Shown here piece after piece: positions 44,471 to 52,936 of a DNA stretch of 64,000 nucleotides (its first letter is position 1; every line of letters starts with the position of its first letter). The translations under genes and the position numbers were made by a program. The notes below the pieces were generated by a model, which was not told the DNA's origin, made no database searches, and saw only the letters and a program-made list of their open reading frames with translations. Origin of the DNA: CAZKBP01 sp964551015 (GTDB lineage: Bacteria > Bacteroidota > Bacteroidia > Cytophagales > Microscillaceae); assembly GCA_964551015.1 (NCBI GenBank), contig CAZKBP010000009.1, positions 62,001 to 126,000 on the forward strand, in the 5' to 3' direction.

Positions 44471-45187
44471 ATGACCAGATTGAGTGTCAACATTAATAAG
44501 TTCGCCACCCTTCGGAATGCCCGAGGGGGCAATAACCCTGATATTATCAAAACGGCCTTAGATTGTGAAAGGTTTGGAGCACAAGGTATTACCGTGCATC
44601 CTCGCCCCGATGAACGGCATATTCGCTATCAAGATGTCTATGATTTGTCGTCTATCTTACAAACCGAGTTTAATATCGAGGGGAATCCCATCGATCGTTT
44701 TGTGCAGATGGTACTGGAGGTCAAACCTGCTCAGGTCACGCTCGTACCCGATGCGCCCGATGCGGTCACCTCAGATTCGGGCTGGGATACAATTCAACAT
44801 CGAGACTTTTTGACGGAAGTCTTACAAAGCTTTCGGCAAGCGGGCATTCGCACCTCTATTTTTATCGATCCTGTACCCAAGATGATCGAGGGAGCGGCCA
44901 AGGTAACAACCGACCGAATCGAGTTTTACACAGGCCCTTACGCGCACGACTATGCTAAAAATCGGGCATCCGCAGTAGAAAATTACAGTCAGTGCGCCAA
45001 AATTGCTCTGGAATTAGGCTTAGGCATCAATGCGGGCCATGATCTAGACCTGAATAATCTTCGTTATTTTAAGCAGCAAATGCCCGAGCTCTTGGAAGTA
45101 TCGATTGGGCACGCCCTAATTTGTGATGCGATTTATTATGGTTTGGAAAATACCATCCAGATGTATTTGCGTGAGCTAGAAGCCTAG
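44471..45187 (+). CDS. pdxJ: Pyridoxine 5'-phosphate synthase
   Basis: A 238-residue TIM-barrel enzyme that condenses 1-deoxyxylulose 5-phosphate with 3-amino-1-hydroxyacetone 1-phosphate in de novo vitamin B6 synthesis. Signatures: LSVNINKFATLRNARGGNNPD, ITVHPRPDERHI, VTLVPDAPDAVTSDSGWD, RTSIFIDPVP, and GINAGHDLDLNNL with the catalytic His. Length is typical. It diverges from the cluster that starts with yqeY and has its own -7 box. Confidence 0.97.
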   Translation: MTRLSVNINKFATLRNARGGNNPDIIKTALDCERFGAQGITVHPRPDERHIRYQDVYDLSSILQTEFNIEGNPIDRFVQMVLEVKPAQVTLVPDAPDAVTSDSGWDTIQHRDFLTEVLQSFRQAGIRTSIFIDPVPKMIEGAAKVTTDRIEFYTGPYAHDYAKNRASAVENYSQCAKIALELGLGINAGHDLDLNNLRYFKQQMPELLEVSIGHALICDAIYYGLENTIQMYLRELEA

Positions 45188-45445
45188 ACTCTAGATTCTA
45201 TGAAATAAAAATTGCCCACGCAAAACTAAACTTCCTGTTCTTTTTTCACCCAATCCACTAGACGCTGTTCCTTTTCTTAGCGGTATGGATACACTTTGGC
45301 AAAAATCATTTGATTATCTCAATTTTTCCTTTCATCTTAGAGAAACCAAAATGACGACTTTGAAAGTGCAAAAAACTGATTGGTATTTCAACCCTTAAGA
45401 AAGTCCGAAGCCTATTAGACAAAGCTGACGCCAAACCATCTCTTC
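45188..45445. other. Intergenic region before the peptide exporter
   Basis: 258 bp. The only start-to-stop frame of note is a 37-residue peptide at 45285-45398 (+) with no Gly-Gly motif or signal; I do not call it a gene. No terminator or exact -7 box was seen. A promoter for the exporter should lie here. Confidence 0.4.
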
Positions 45446-47641
45446 ATGTTTAAGCGCAAATTTCCTTATTACCGACAGCTCGATATGATGGACTGCGGTC
45501 CTACCTGTCTAAAAATGATTGCCAAGTTCCACGGTAAGGATTATGCTACGCAAAAGCTCCGTGAAGTCTGCCACGTGGGGAAGCAAGGGTCTTCGCTACT
45601 CGGGATCAGCGATGGAGCCGAGCAAATCGGATTACGAACGATCTCTGTAAAATCTACTTATGAGCTTTTGGTCAACGAAGCGCCTCTACCTGCCATCGCT
45701 CATTGGCGACAAAATCATTTCGTAGTAGTTTATCAAGCCAAAGATCATCAGGTAAAGGTAGCCGACCCCGCCATCGGGATGATTAATTATACCAAGGAAG
45801 AATTTTGCCAGTACTGGGTCAGTACTCGTGATCAGGAGGAGAAAGAGGGGATTTTACTCCTGTTGGAACCCACGCCTGAATTTTACGAGGACGAAATAGA
45901 AGAGGCTCCCCCACGGCAGAGTCTACGCTTTTTGTATCGTTATCTGATTCCACACCGTTCTTACATCCTGCAGCTAATTCTGGGCATGGTGGCGGGCAGC
46001 ATCATTTCTTTGATTTTTCCTTTTCTGATGCAGGCTTTGATAGACTTTGGCGTCAACCAACAAGACCTAGAGTTTGTCTATATTCTCTTGCTAGCGCAAT
46101 TGATGCTGTTTGGGGGTAAGATGGCTATTGATTTATTGAGGGGCTGGATTTTATTGCATGTGGCCACTCGCATCAACATTAGCATCATCTCTGATTTTCT
46201 GAGCAAAATGATGCGGCTTTCTATCTCCTTTTTTGACTCGAAAAATTTGGGTGATATCCTCCAGCGAATTCGTGACCACGATCGGATTGAGACCTTTTTG
46301 ACCTCCAGCTCGCTCGAGGTTCTGTTCTCTCTGGTCAATCTGGTCATATTTAGTCTGGTACTCTTAGTCTATGATGTGCAAATTTTCTTGGCTTTTTGTT
46401 TGGGAACAGCCTTGTATGTCCTCTGGATTTTCTTCTTCTTGCGGAAAAGAAAGCAGATTGACTACAAACGTTTCAATCAGTTGGCCAATAGCCAAGGGAA
46501 TGAAGTGCAATTGGTGCAGGGGATGCAAGAGATCAAACTTAATAATTGTGAAAAACAGAAAAGATGGGAGTGGGAGCGCATTCAGGCACAATTATTTAAA
46601 ATTAATATCAAAGGCTTAGCTCTAAATCAGTATCAAAATTCTGGGGCTTTTTTTATTAATGAAATCAAAAATATTTTCATCACTTTCCTGGCTGCCAGAG
46701 GAGTGATACAGGGTGATATTACTCTGGGAGTCATGCTCGCGATTAGCTATATTCTAGGGCAACTCAACGCCCCTGTGATTCAGTTGATTAATTTTATCTT
46801 GGGGGCACAGGATGCGAAAATTAGCCTAGAAAGGCTAAGTGAAATCCATAATCGCCCTGATGAAGAAGAACAAACCGTCGAGGCATTACATTATCCACAA
46901 CAAGCCGATATTATTCTAGAAAATGTAAGCTTTCGCTACCAAGACCCTAACAACCCTTGGATACTCAAAGACTTAAATTTAGTCATTCCCTTTGGCAAAA
47001 CCACCGCGATTGTAGGACCAAGCGGAAGCGGTAAAACCACCCTGCTCAAACTCTTGCTGAAATTTTATGAACCAGAAAGAGGGAAAATCAAGCTCGGAAA
47101 CACCCTGCTTCGCAACGTCAATACCTCGGATTGGCGTGCTCGCTGTGGCACGGTCATGCAAGATGGATTTATCTTTTCAGATACCATTGCTCGCAATATT
47201 GCTCCCGGCCAAGATCACATGGATAAAGAAATGCTCTTGAGAGCCGTGGATATCGCCAATATCAAAGATTTTATCGAGAGCCTGCCTTTGAATTACAACA
47301 CAAAAATAGGCGCGGAAGGATTGAGCCTGAGCCAAGGACAGAAACAACGCATTCTTATTGCCCGAAGTATCTACAAGCAGCCTGATTTTTTCTTCTTTGA
47401 TGAAGCGACTTCTTCTCTGGATGCGAATAATGAATACGAAATTACCCTCAAGCTCCACACCCACACCCAAGGAAAAACCAACCTCATCATTGCTCATCGC
47501 CTGAGTACGGTCAAAACTGCTGACCAAATTATTGTTTTGGAAAAAGGAGAGGTGAGAGAGCAAGGAACCCATCTGGAACTTGTCTCTCAAAATGGGATTT
47601 ATTACGATTTAGTAAAGAACCAACTAGAATTGGGAAATTAA
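45446..47641 (+). CDS. Peptidase-containing ABC exporter (PCAT, C39 family)
   Basis: A 731-residue exporter. Residues 1-135 are a C39 cysteine peptidase: Gln11, Cys17 in DMMDCGPTC, His91 in NHFVVVY and Asp107 in VADPA form the active site. Residues about 165-455 are six transmembrane helices. Residues about 480-731 are the ATPase: Walker A GPSGSGKTT (about 525-533), signature LSLSQGQKQR, Walker B FFFFDEATSS and the switch His in IAHRLST. Such proteins cut peptide precursors after a double glycine and export the core across the inner membrane. The matching precursor lies 364 bp downstream and an HlyD adaptor follows, so the three form a secretion unit. Confidence 0.95.
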   Translation: MFKRKFPYYRQLDMMDCGPTCLKMIAKFHGKDYATQKLREVCHVGKQGSSLLGISDGAEQIGLRTISVKSTYELLVNEAPLPAIAHWRQNHFVVVYQAKDHQVKVADPAIGMINYTKEEFCQYWVSTRDQEEKEGILLLLEPTPEFYEDEIEEAPPRQSLRFLYRYLIPHRSYILQLILGMVAGSIISLIFPFLMQALIDFGVNQQDLEFVYILLLAQLMLFGGKMAIDLLRGWILLHVATRINISIISDFLSKMMRLSISFFDSKNLGDILQRIRDHDRIETFLTSSSLEVLFSLVNLVIFSLVLLVYDVQIFLAFCLGTALYVLWIFFFLRKRKQIDYKRFNQLANSQGNEVQLVQGMQEIKLNNCEKQKRWEWERIQAQLFKINIKGLALNQYQNSGAFFINEIKNIFITFLAARGVIQGDITLGVMLAISYILGQLNAPVIQLINFILGAQDAKISLERLSEIHNRPDEEEQTVEALHYPQQADIILENVSFRYQDPNNPWILKDLNLVIPFGKTTAIVGPSGSGKTTLLKLLLKFYEPERGKIKLGNTLLRNVNTSDWRARCGTVMQDGFIFSDTIARNIAPGQDHMDKEMLLRAVDIANIKDFIESLPLNYNTKIGAEGLSLSQGQKQRILIARSIYKQPDFFFFDEATSSLDANNEYEITLKLHTHTQGKTNLIIAHRLSTVKTADQIIVLEKGEVREQGTHLELVSQNGIYYDLVKNQLELGN

Positions 47642-47680
47642 ACCAAAATTGCTCCCCCCTCGTCTTTAACAATCCCTTCT

Positions 47681-47694
47681 TGCAAACGTTTGCA
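47681..47694. promoter_or_regulatory. Perfect palindrome TGCAAACGTTTGCA, LacI-type operator-like
   Basis: A 14-bp perfect palindrome 311 bp upstream of the precursor ATG. Its core, GCAAACGTTTGC, is the same as the core recognised by PurR-like LacI-family repressors. No LacI-family gene lies in the window, and no T tract follows, so a terminator is unlikely. Regulatory role is inferred. Confidence 0.4.
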
Positions 47695-47785
47695 GTGGCT
47701 TTGGAAGCACTGAATCGCTTTGCCATCAATTATATTTACTAATATTCTTGTACAGACTCCTTTCAAGTGTAACTTTTTATACAAG

Positions 47786-47812
47786 TTTGTAACAAAATAA
47801 ATGCCTACTTTG
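47786..47812 (+). promoter_or_regulatory. Possible promoter for the precursor peptide
   Basis: TTTG (47786-47789), 16 bp, then TACTTTG (47806-47812). This is close to TTTG-N19-TAnnTTTG but short by one base in the -7 box and three in the spacer. It would give a leader of about 185 bases with several poly-T runs. Confidence 0.3.
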
Positions 47813-48005
47813 TGCTATCTAAAGGCATTTATTTCCATTTTGAGAAGTGCCCAAAATTTAAGGAATCGATTTTAAAGTACTGATTTTCAAAGTTTTAAAA
47901 TTTTTTTTTAGACTACCCTCTGTTTTTTTTGACATGTTGAAACAAGACATTACAAAGTAGCGTTTAATTTAACAGATTGTGTAACATAACCAAATATTAA
48001 TTAAG

Positions 48006-48194
48006 ATGAAAAAGACACTAAAAATCAAAGCCGTTGAAAGTAAGTTCAAAACTCTAAACGCTCAGCAGAGCAAAGCCGTCCAAGGCGGAACCGATGGAGG
48101 CAAAGAAAAAGAGAAAGAGTACAGTATGTTTGAAGATCTATCTAACAAAGGTTTTGAGCCTGCAGGATCTCTTATGCTTAAACCCAGAAGATAG
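48006..48194 (+). CDS. Double-glycine leader peptide precursor (secreted peptide)
   Basis: A 62-residue precursor. Residues 1-28 form a Gly-Gly leader: basic start MKKTLKIKAVESKFK, then LNAQQSKAVQGG with the hydrophobic positions before the Gly-Gly that C39 peptidases recognise. Cleavage after Gly28 would release a 34-residue core beginning TDGGKEKEKEY and ending in KPRR. The core has no cysteine, no obvious modification sites, and equal numbers of acidic and basic residues (seven each), so it is unlikely to be a lanthipeptide or a classical cationic bacteriocin. No modification or immunity gene is adjacent. It sits between the C39 exporter and the HlyD adaptor and is followed by a strong hairpin. 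Confidence 0.85.
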   Translation: MKKTLKIKAVESKFKTLNAQQSKAVQGGTDGGKEKEKEYSMFEDLSNKGFEPAGSLMLKPRR

Positions 48195-48252
48195 TACACC
48201 AACAAGTATAAGTATTTGACGATAAGCACTTTATTATTCCTGATAAAGAAGT

Positions 48253-48294
48253 AAGGCACACGGAACATTCGCGGAAGGATGCTCGGTGTGTCTT
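48253..48294 (+). terminator. Hairpin after the precursor gene
   Basis: Two 18-base arms (48253-48270 and 48277-48294) pair with two mismatches and two wobbles around a six-base loop. A short T-containing tail follows. It lies 58 bp after the precursor stop and could set a higher level of the precursor than of the downstream adaptor. Confidence 0.6.
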
Positions 48295-48427
48295 AGTCTT
48301 TATTGGGAGTTGCAACTACAAAGCATACAGACTCAATCCTTTTTTAACCCTACCTTTTGTATGGATGTGGATTAGTCGACATCTTGATTAAGCTTAATCG
48401 CATCATCTCTCCATTCTAATCCTTTGT

Positions 48428-49720
48428 ATGGATGTAAAAGAAATTGAACTTCATAGCGAAGAAGTACGCGCTATTCTTGGAACCGTACCCAATTGGATTA
48501 TTCGCTGGGGAACGAGTGTTCTTCTGCTGACTACCCTACTCTTCGTGCTCATTACGATTCTGGTTCGTTACCCAGATGTAGTACGTACTCGTATCTTCCT
48601 GACCAGTGAAACCCTTCCGGTCAGTGTCAAATCACCGCTTGAGGCCCCTATCAAGCACTTATTAATCAAAGAAAATCAATATGTAGAGCCGGGCGAAGCA
48701 CTCTTAGTCATGCAGAATGCGGCCAACTTTGACCACATACACGAAGTGGCAGGTTTTTTTCAGAACTTCAAGGCACTGCTTTTTGTCCAAGATTCTATTA
48801 GTAAAGTCATTTTTCCTAAAAATGTGAACTTGGGTGAAATCCAAGGTGATTATGCTCAATTGGTCAAAGCTTATACCGATTATTGGGATTTTCAAGAGCA
48901 GTCTCTCTTTCAGGAAAGAGCCATCGAGTTATCTGCCCAGATTCATCATTATGAACGATTAGTTCCTCGGCTGGAAAGTCAAAGAAACATTTTGTCTGAA
49001 CAGAAAAACCTAAGCTCACAAAAATACCAAGCTGACTTGACTTTCCTCCGAGACAGTGTCATTGCCCCTCTGGATTTTAATCAAAGAAAAAAGAATTATC
49101 TGCTGGACGAATATAATTTTGAGAATATTCACAAAGAGCTTATTCAGACCCGGATTCAAATTCACGAGTATCAAAAAAGTTTACTTGACCTCCAAGAAAC
49201 CTACTCCGAACGACAAAGTCAATTGAGCAATCAACTCAAGCAAGCTGTGCTCAGCTTTGAGGCACGCCTTTCTTTCTGGGAAGAAAGATATTTATTAAAA
49301 TCACCCATCCGGGGCAAGGTTGCTTTCTTTCGTCCTCTGTCCGTTAATCAGTACATCAGACAGGGGGAAGAAATTATGACAGTTGTGCCCGAAAACAAAG
49401 GCATTTGGGCTTATGCTTATGTATCTTCTTATAATTTTGGTAAAATTGAAGAGGGACAAGCCGTCAAAATTCGTTTAGATGCCTTCCCACACGAAGAGTT
49501 TGGCCTGATTAGCGGAGAGGTTAAATCTAAGGCCAATATTGCCCGAGACGGGCAGTACGCGGTGCGTGTCCATCTGGGGCAAGGATTAAGGAGTAGCTAC
49601 GGCAAAACGCTGGATTTTACGCAACAAATGCAAGGCGAGGCTCAGATCATTACCAAAAAATTACGCCTGATTGATCGTATTTTTTTCCAATTTCGTCAAA
49701 TCTGGAGTGATACTTTCTGA
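48428..49720 (+). CDS. HlyD-family membrane fusion protein (peptide export adaptor)
   Basis: A 430-residue adaptor: short cytoplasmic N-terminus (EIELHSEEVRAILGTVPNWI), one transmembrane helix at about 27-50, a half-lipoyl domain (VKSPLEAPIKHLLIKENQYVEPGEALLVM), a long coiled coil (about 150-285), the second half-lipoyl with SPIRGKVAFFRPLSVNQYIRQGEEIMTVVPE and a beta-barrel end. This is the adaptor that, with the C39 exporter and an outer-membrane TolC-type channel, moves peptides out of Gram-negative cells. No channel gene lies nearby. It closes the peptide export locus. Confidence 0.92.
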   Translation: MDVKEIELHSEEVRAILGTVPNWIIRWGTSVLLLTTLLFVLITILVRYPDVVRTRIFLTSETLPVSVKSPLEAPIKHLLIKENQYVEPGEALLVMQNAANFDHIHEVAGFFQNFKALLFVQDSISKVIFPKNVNLGEIQGDYAQLVKAYTDYWDFQEQSLFQERAIELSAQIHHYERLVPRLESQRNILSEQKNLSSQKYQADLTFLRDSVIAPLDFNQRKKNYLLDEYNFENIHKELIQTRIQIHEYQKSLLDLQETYSERQSQLSNQLKQAVLSFEARLSFWEERYLLKSPIRGKVAFFRPLSVNQYIRQGEEIMTVVPENKGIWAYAYVSSYNFGKIEEGQAVKIRLDAFPHEEFGLISGEVKSKANIARDGQYAVRVHLGQGLRSSYGKTLDFTQQMQGEAQIITKKLRLIDRIFFQFRQIWSDTF

Positions 49721-49797
49721 GCATTGAGAGATTGCTCGGATTTTCTCCAAACATCTTCTTAACATCTCTTTTCCGCATATTTCAGCGAAGAAAACTG

Positions 49798-49805
49798 TAT
49801 TTTTG
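49798..49805 (+). promoter_or_regulatory. -7 promoter element for the aminotransferase gene
   Basis: TATTTTTG is an exact TAnnTTTG match 69 bp before the ATG at 49875. A start upstream of about 49812 would not be transcribed from it, which supports the shorter gene. Confidence 0.55.
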
Positions 49806-49874
49806 CTTTTGGTTAGGCTGAAAAAAGCTTCCATACAAAAATACTCATCGAGCCAAGAAAACCTGAACATCCTT

Positions 49875-51182
49875 ATGCGACAAAGATTATTGCAAGCAGG
49901 CGCCAACGAGCTAAGCTATGAAATTCGTGGAATCGTCAAGAAGGCGGAGCAATTACAAAAGTTAGGACAAGAAATCTACTGGGAAAATATCGGTGATCCT
50001 ATCCAAAAACGAAATCAAGTGCCTCGCTGGATCAAGGAAATCGTCATTGATCTGGTCAAACAAAATGAAACTTACAGCTACTGTCATTCCAAAGGCGTAC
50101 TAGAAACAAGACAATTCTTGGCGGAGCGCACCAATGCATTGGGAGGAGTACAGATTACACCGGATGATATTCTTTTTTTCAATGGCTTGGGTGATGCAAT
50201 TGCTAAACTCTATCAATATATTTTGCCTACTTCACGGATCATTGGCCCTTCTCCCGCCTATTCCACACATTCTTCCGCGGAGGCGGCGCACGCCAATCAC
50301 CAGCCGATTACCTATCGCCTAGACCCAGACCAACACTGGTATCCAGATATGGAAGACCTCTACCTGAAGGTCAAATACAACCCAAATATTGTCGGCATTC
50401 TGATCATTAATCCTGATAATCCCACGGGAATGGTTTATCCGCCCGAAATATTAGAACAAATTGTAAACATTGCCCGTGAATTTGATTTGTTTCTCATCAG
50501 CGACGAAATATACATCAACGTAACTTATAATGGAGCAAAACCCCAGGCCTTGGCACAGGTCATTGGTGATGTACCGGGCATTGCCATGCGGGGCATTTCT
50601 AAGGAGCTACCTTGGCCAGGAGCCCGTTGTGGCTGGGTAGAATATTACAACCGAGATAAAGACCCACAATTCCAGAAGTTATGCGAAACCTTGGATAATG
50701 CAAAAATGATCGAGGTCTGCTCTACTAAATTACCTCAACTTGTGATTCCTAAGGTAAAAGGTGACCCACGCTACGAAGCCTATCGCAATGAAGAAAACAG
50801 AAAAATCGGATTTCGTAGTAAAATTATTACGGAAATCTTGGGGGAGATACCTTACATCAAATTCAACGAGACTTTCGGTGCTTTTTATAATACCATCATC
50901 TTTGAGGAAAATACCCTCCAGCCTGATCAGAAATTAGACCTCCCTAACCATGAAGTATCAAATTTGGTAAAAAGCTGGCTCCAAGATGAGCAAATCCCCA
51001 TGGATAAGCGATTTGTCTATTATTTATTAGCTGCAAAAGGGGTGTGTGTGGTGCCCGTTTCTTCTTTTTGCTCTGACTTGCAGGGTTTTCGGGTTACTTT
51101 GCTAGAAGAAGACGAGCATCGGCTCAGAGATATTTTCTACCGCATCAAAGCTGGGATTGTAGCGTATATAGAAAGCGTTTGA
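49875..51182 (+). CDS. PLP-dependent aminotransferase (class I/II)
   Basis: A 435-residue fold-type I aminotransferase. Features: ENIGDPIQKRNQVPRW near the start, the cofactor segment FFNGLGDAIAKLY, LIINPDNPTGMVYPPE, Asp/Tyr in LISDEIYINVTYNG, the PLP lysine in MRGISKELPWPGARCGW and Arg in GFRVTLLEED near the end. Amino acid substrates are not determinable, though alanine or branched-chain types are common for this class. The ATG 49875 is supported by the -7 box at 49798. It is not likely to be part of the peptide locus because it has its own promoter. Confidence 0.92.
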   Translation: MRQRLLQAGANELSYEIRGIVKKAEQLQKLGQEIYWENIGDPIQKRNQVPRWIKEIVIDLVKQNETYSYCHSKGVLETRQFLAERTNALGGVQITPDDILFFNGLGDAIAKLYQYILPTSRIIGPSPAYSTHSSAEAAHANHQPITYRLDPDQHWYPDMEDLYLKVKYNPNIVGILIINPDNPTGMVYPPEILEQIVNIAREFDLFLISDEIYINVTYNGAKPQALAQVIGDVPGIAMRGISKELPWPGARCGWVEYYNRDKDPQFQKLCETLDNAKMIEVCSTKLPQLVIPKVKGDPRYEAYRNEENRKIGFRSKIITEILGEIPYIKFNETFGAFYNTIIFEENTLQPDQKLDLPNHEVSNLVKSWLQDEQIPMDKRFVYYLLAAKGVCVVPVSSFCSDLQGFRVTLLEEDEHRLRDIFYRIKAGIVAYIESV

Positions 51183-51293
51183 AGAGATAAGAAGGGCAGA
51201 CTCGGGTTGTAAAATGGCTTTGCGTCGGAACCTTAGCATGAGGAAGCTTCAAATCTTTTCATTCACTCTCTTCCAGATTTGCGCTTTTTTCAC

Positions 51294-51301
51294 TAATTTT
51301 G
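51294..51301 (+). promoter_or_regulatory. -7 promoter element for rpmE2
   Basis: TAATTTTG, exact TAnnTTTG match, 42 bp before the L31 ATG. Confidence 0.55.
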
Positions 51302-51343
51302 CCATCCTAAAAAGAAAGCAGTTCTATATTTGTTGATAAAGTC

Positions 51344-51595
51344 ATGAAAAAAGAAATTCACCCGGATTATAGAGAGGTCGTGTTTTTGGATACTTCCAAT
51401 GAGTTTAAGTTTATCACTCGTTCTACCGTAGAAACCAAAGACACCATTGAACACGAAGGGCAAACCTACCCCTTGGTCAAGATAGAAGTGAGTTCAGAGT
51501 CGCATCCTTTCTTTACTGGAAAACGCATGTTTGTAGATACCGCGGGTCGTGTGGAGAAATTTAACCGACGCTTTGGTAAGAAGAAGCAGAAATAG
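51344..51595 (+). CDS. rpmE2: Type B 50S ribosomal protein L31
   Basis: An 83-residue L31. The opening MKKEIHPDYREVVFLDTS, the TIEHEGQTYPLVKIEVSSESHPF segment and the C-terminal HPFFTGKRMFVDTAGRVEKFNRR stretch are typical of the B type. There are no cysteines, so it is the zinc-free C-minus form. A -7 box at 51294 and a strong terminator at 51638 make it a one-gene unit. Confidence 0.95.
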   Translation: MKKEIHPDYREVVFLDTSNEFKFITRSTVETKDTIEHEGQTYPLVKIEVSSESHPFFTGKRMFVDTAGRVEKFNRRFGKKKQK

Positions 51596-51637
51596 AAGGT
51601 CTTGATCCCATCCGAAGATGGAAAAGGTAAAAAACCC

Positions 51638-51671
51638 AAAAGCCTCATAAAGTTCGTTTTTTGAGGCTTTT
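51638..51671 (+). terminator. Intrinsic terminator of rpmE2
   Basis: A 10-bp perfect stem AAAAGCCTCA / TGAGGCTTTT with a 14-base loop, then T-rich sequence. It lies 43 bp after the rpmE2 stop. Confidence 0.85.
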
Positions 51672-51722
51672 CCTTCCTTTTTTGTAAATTTACCTGAAAT
51701 ATCTTCAACAATTATCTTCGGT

Positions 51723-52922
51723 ATGAACTACATCCTCTTTGACGACCCGAAGCTCCGTGAGCACTTAAAACCCTTTACCTTCACACGTCCCATCGCTGAC
51801 CTTCGCGTAGGTATCTTGACTATGCGTGAAAAATGGGAAAAACATCTTGGACAGACGGTACACTATCTTACTGAGAATTATTTACAAAAAAAATATCCCC
51901 TTGAGACGGGTGCAGATAACATCCTGATTAACGCTGCGATTTATCCGAATCAAGAAATTTTGGAGGAAATTCTCTCGCTCAAATCAGGTGAAGTACTCCG
52001 CAAAGACGCTTGGGTACTTGCGCTACGCATGGATGCAGGACGTGTACAATATCCCCTTTCCATTCAAGATTTCCAAGATTTTAGGCGCCCTGAGTCGCTC
52101 CTGATTGGTCTGAAAAATTTGACAGATATCTTCAGCCACAATGGAGAGCAGATTCACGAAGACTTCGAGCTGATCACCAAAGGCAGAAACTCAGCCCCGA
52201 TTACTGACGCCCACACGGCGGTCTATCATCCCGATCGTATTTTTTTGGAAGAAGGTGTACAGCTCAAAGCCTGTGTGCTCAATGCTGAAAATGGTCCGAT
52301 TTATCTGGGCAAAAATGCCAAAATACAAGAGGGTAGTATCGTCCAGGGAGCGTTTGCGCTGTGCGAAGGTGCAACCATCAACCCGGGGGCTAAAATGCGA
52401 GGTGATACCACCATTGGTCCCTATTGTAAAGTAGGAGGTGAAATCAGCAACTCAGTCTTCTGGGGTTATAGTAACAAAGGGCACGAAGGCTTTTTGGGAA
52501 ATTCTGTGATCGGAGAGTGGTGTAATCTGGGAGCCGATACCAATACCTCCAATCTCAAAAACAATTATGGTTTCGTCAAAATTTGGTGTTATATTCAGCA
52601 TGATTTTATAGATACTGGTCGCCAATTTTGCGGCTTGATGATGGGTGATCATTCCAAATCAGGTATCAATACCATGTTCAATACCGGAACCGTGGTCGGC
52701 GTGAACGCCAATATTTTCGGGGGAGGTTTTCCTCCTAAATTTGTGCCTTCTTTTGCCTGGGGAGGCGGAGACAAATTCGTCCACTATGATCTGCACAAAG
52801 CTTTTGAAGTGGCGCAAAAAATGATGGAACGTAGAAACAAAGATTTTAATGAGATAGAGCGCGAAATATTAATAGAAGTGAATAGGCGCAAGTCTCTATT
52901 TTACCTACAGAGAGAAGAATAG
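51723..52922 (+). CDS. GlmU-like sugar-1-phosphate nucleotidyltransferase family protein
   Basis: A 399-residue protein. The N-terminal part (about 1-190) resembles a degenerate nucleotidyltransferase domain (opening NYILFDDPKLREHLKPFTFTRPIADLRVG), and the C-terminal part (about 195-370) is a left-handed beta-helix of hexapeptide repeats (for example IYLGKNAKIQEGSIVQGAF, MRGDTTIGPYCKVGGEISN, NTMFNTGTVVGVNANIFGG). This Bacteroidota subfamily is annotated GlmU-like. Because the GXGTRM loop of true GlmU is absent at the N-terminus, catalysis is uncertain. A near -7 box (TATCTTCG) lies at 51713. It is followed 14 bp later by a TPR gene. Confidence 0.9.
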   Translation: MNYILFDDPKLREHLKPFTFTRPIADLRVGILTMREKWEKHLGQTVHYLTENYLQKKYPLETGADNILINAAIYPNQEILEEILSLKSGEVLRKDAWVLALRMDAGRVQYPLSIQDFQDFRRPESLLIGLKNLTDIFSHNGEQIHEDFELITKGRNSAPITDAHTAVYHPDRIFLEEGVQLKACVLNAENGPIYLGKNAKIQEGSIVQGAFALCEGATINPGAKMRGDTTIGPYCKVGGEISNSVFWGYSNKGHEGFLGNSVIGEWCNLGADTNTSNLKNNYGFVKIWCYIQHDFIDTGRQFCGLMMGDHSKSGINTMFNTGTVVGVNANIFGGGFPPKFVPSFAWGGGDKFVHYDLHKAFEVAQKMMERRNKDFNEIEREILIEVNRRKSLFYLQREE

Positions 52923-52936
52923 ATAACTTGAACTTT

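Noticed and set aside
45285..45398. 37-residue frame upstream of the peptide exporter, considered as a second precursor
   Set aside because: It has no Gly-Gly, no basic leader pattern and no hydrophobic signal, so nothing supports it beyond being open.
45446..49720. Considered as a lanthipeptide or sactipeptide cluster
   Set aside because: The core lacks cysteine and no LanB/LanC/LanM or radical-SAM gene lies nearby.
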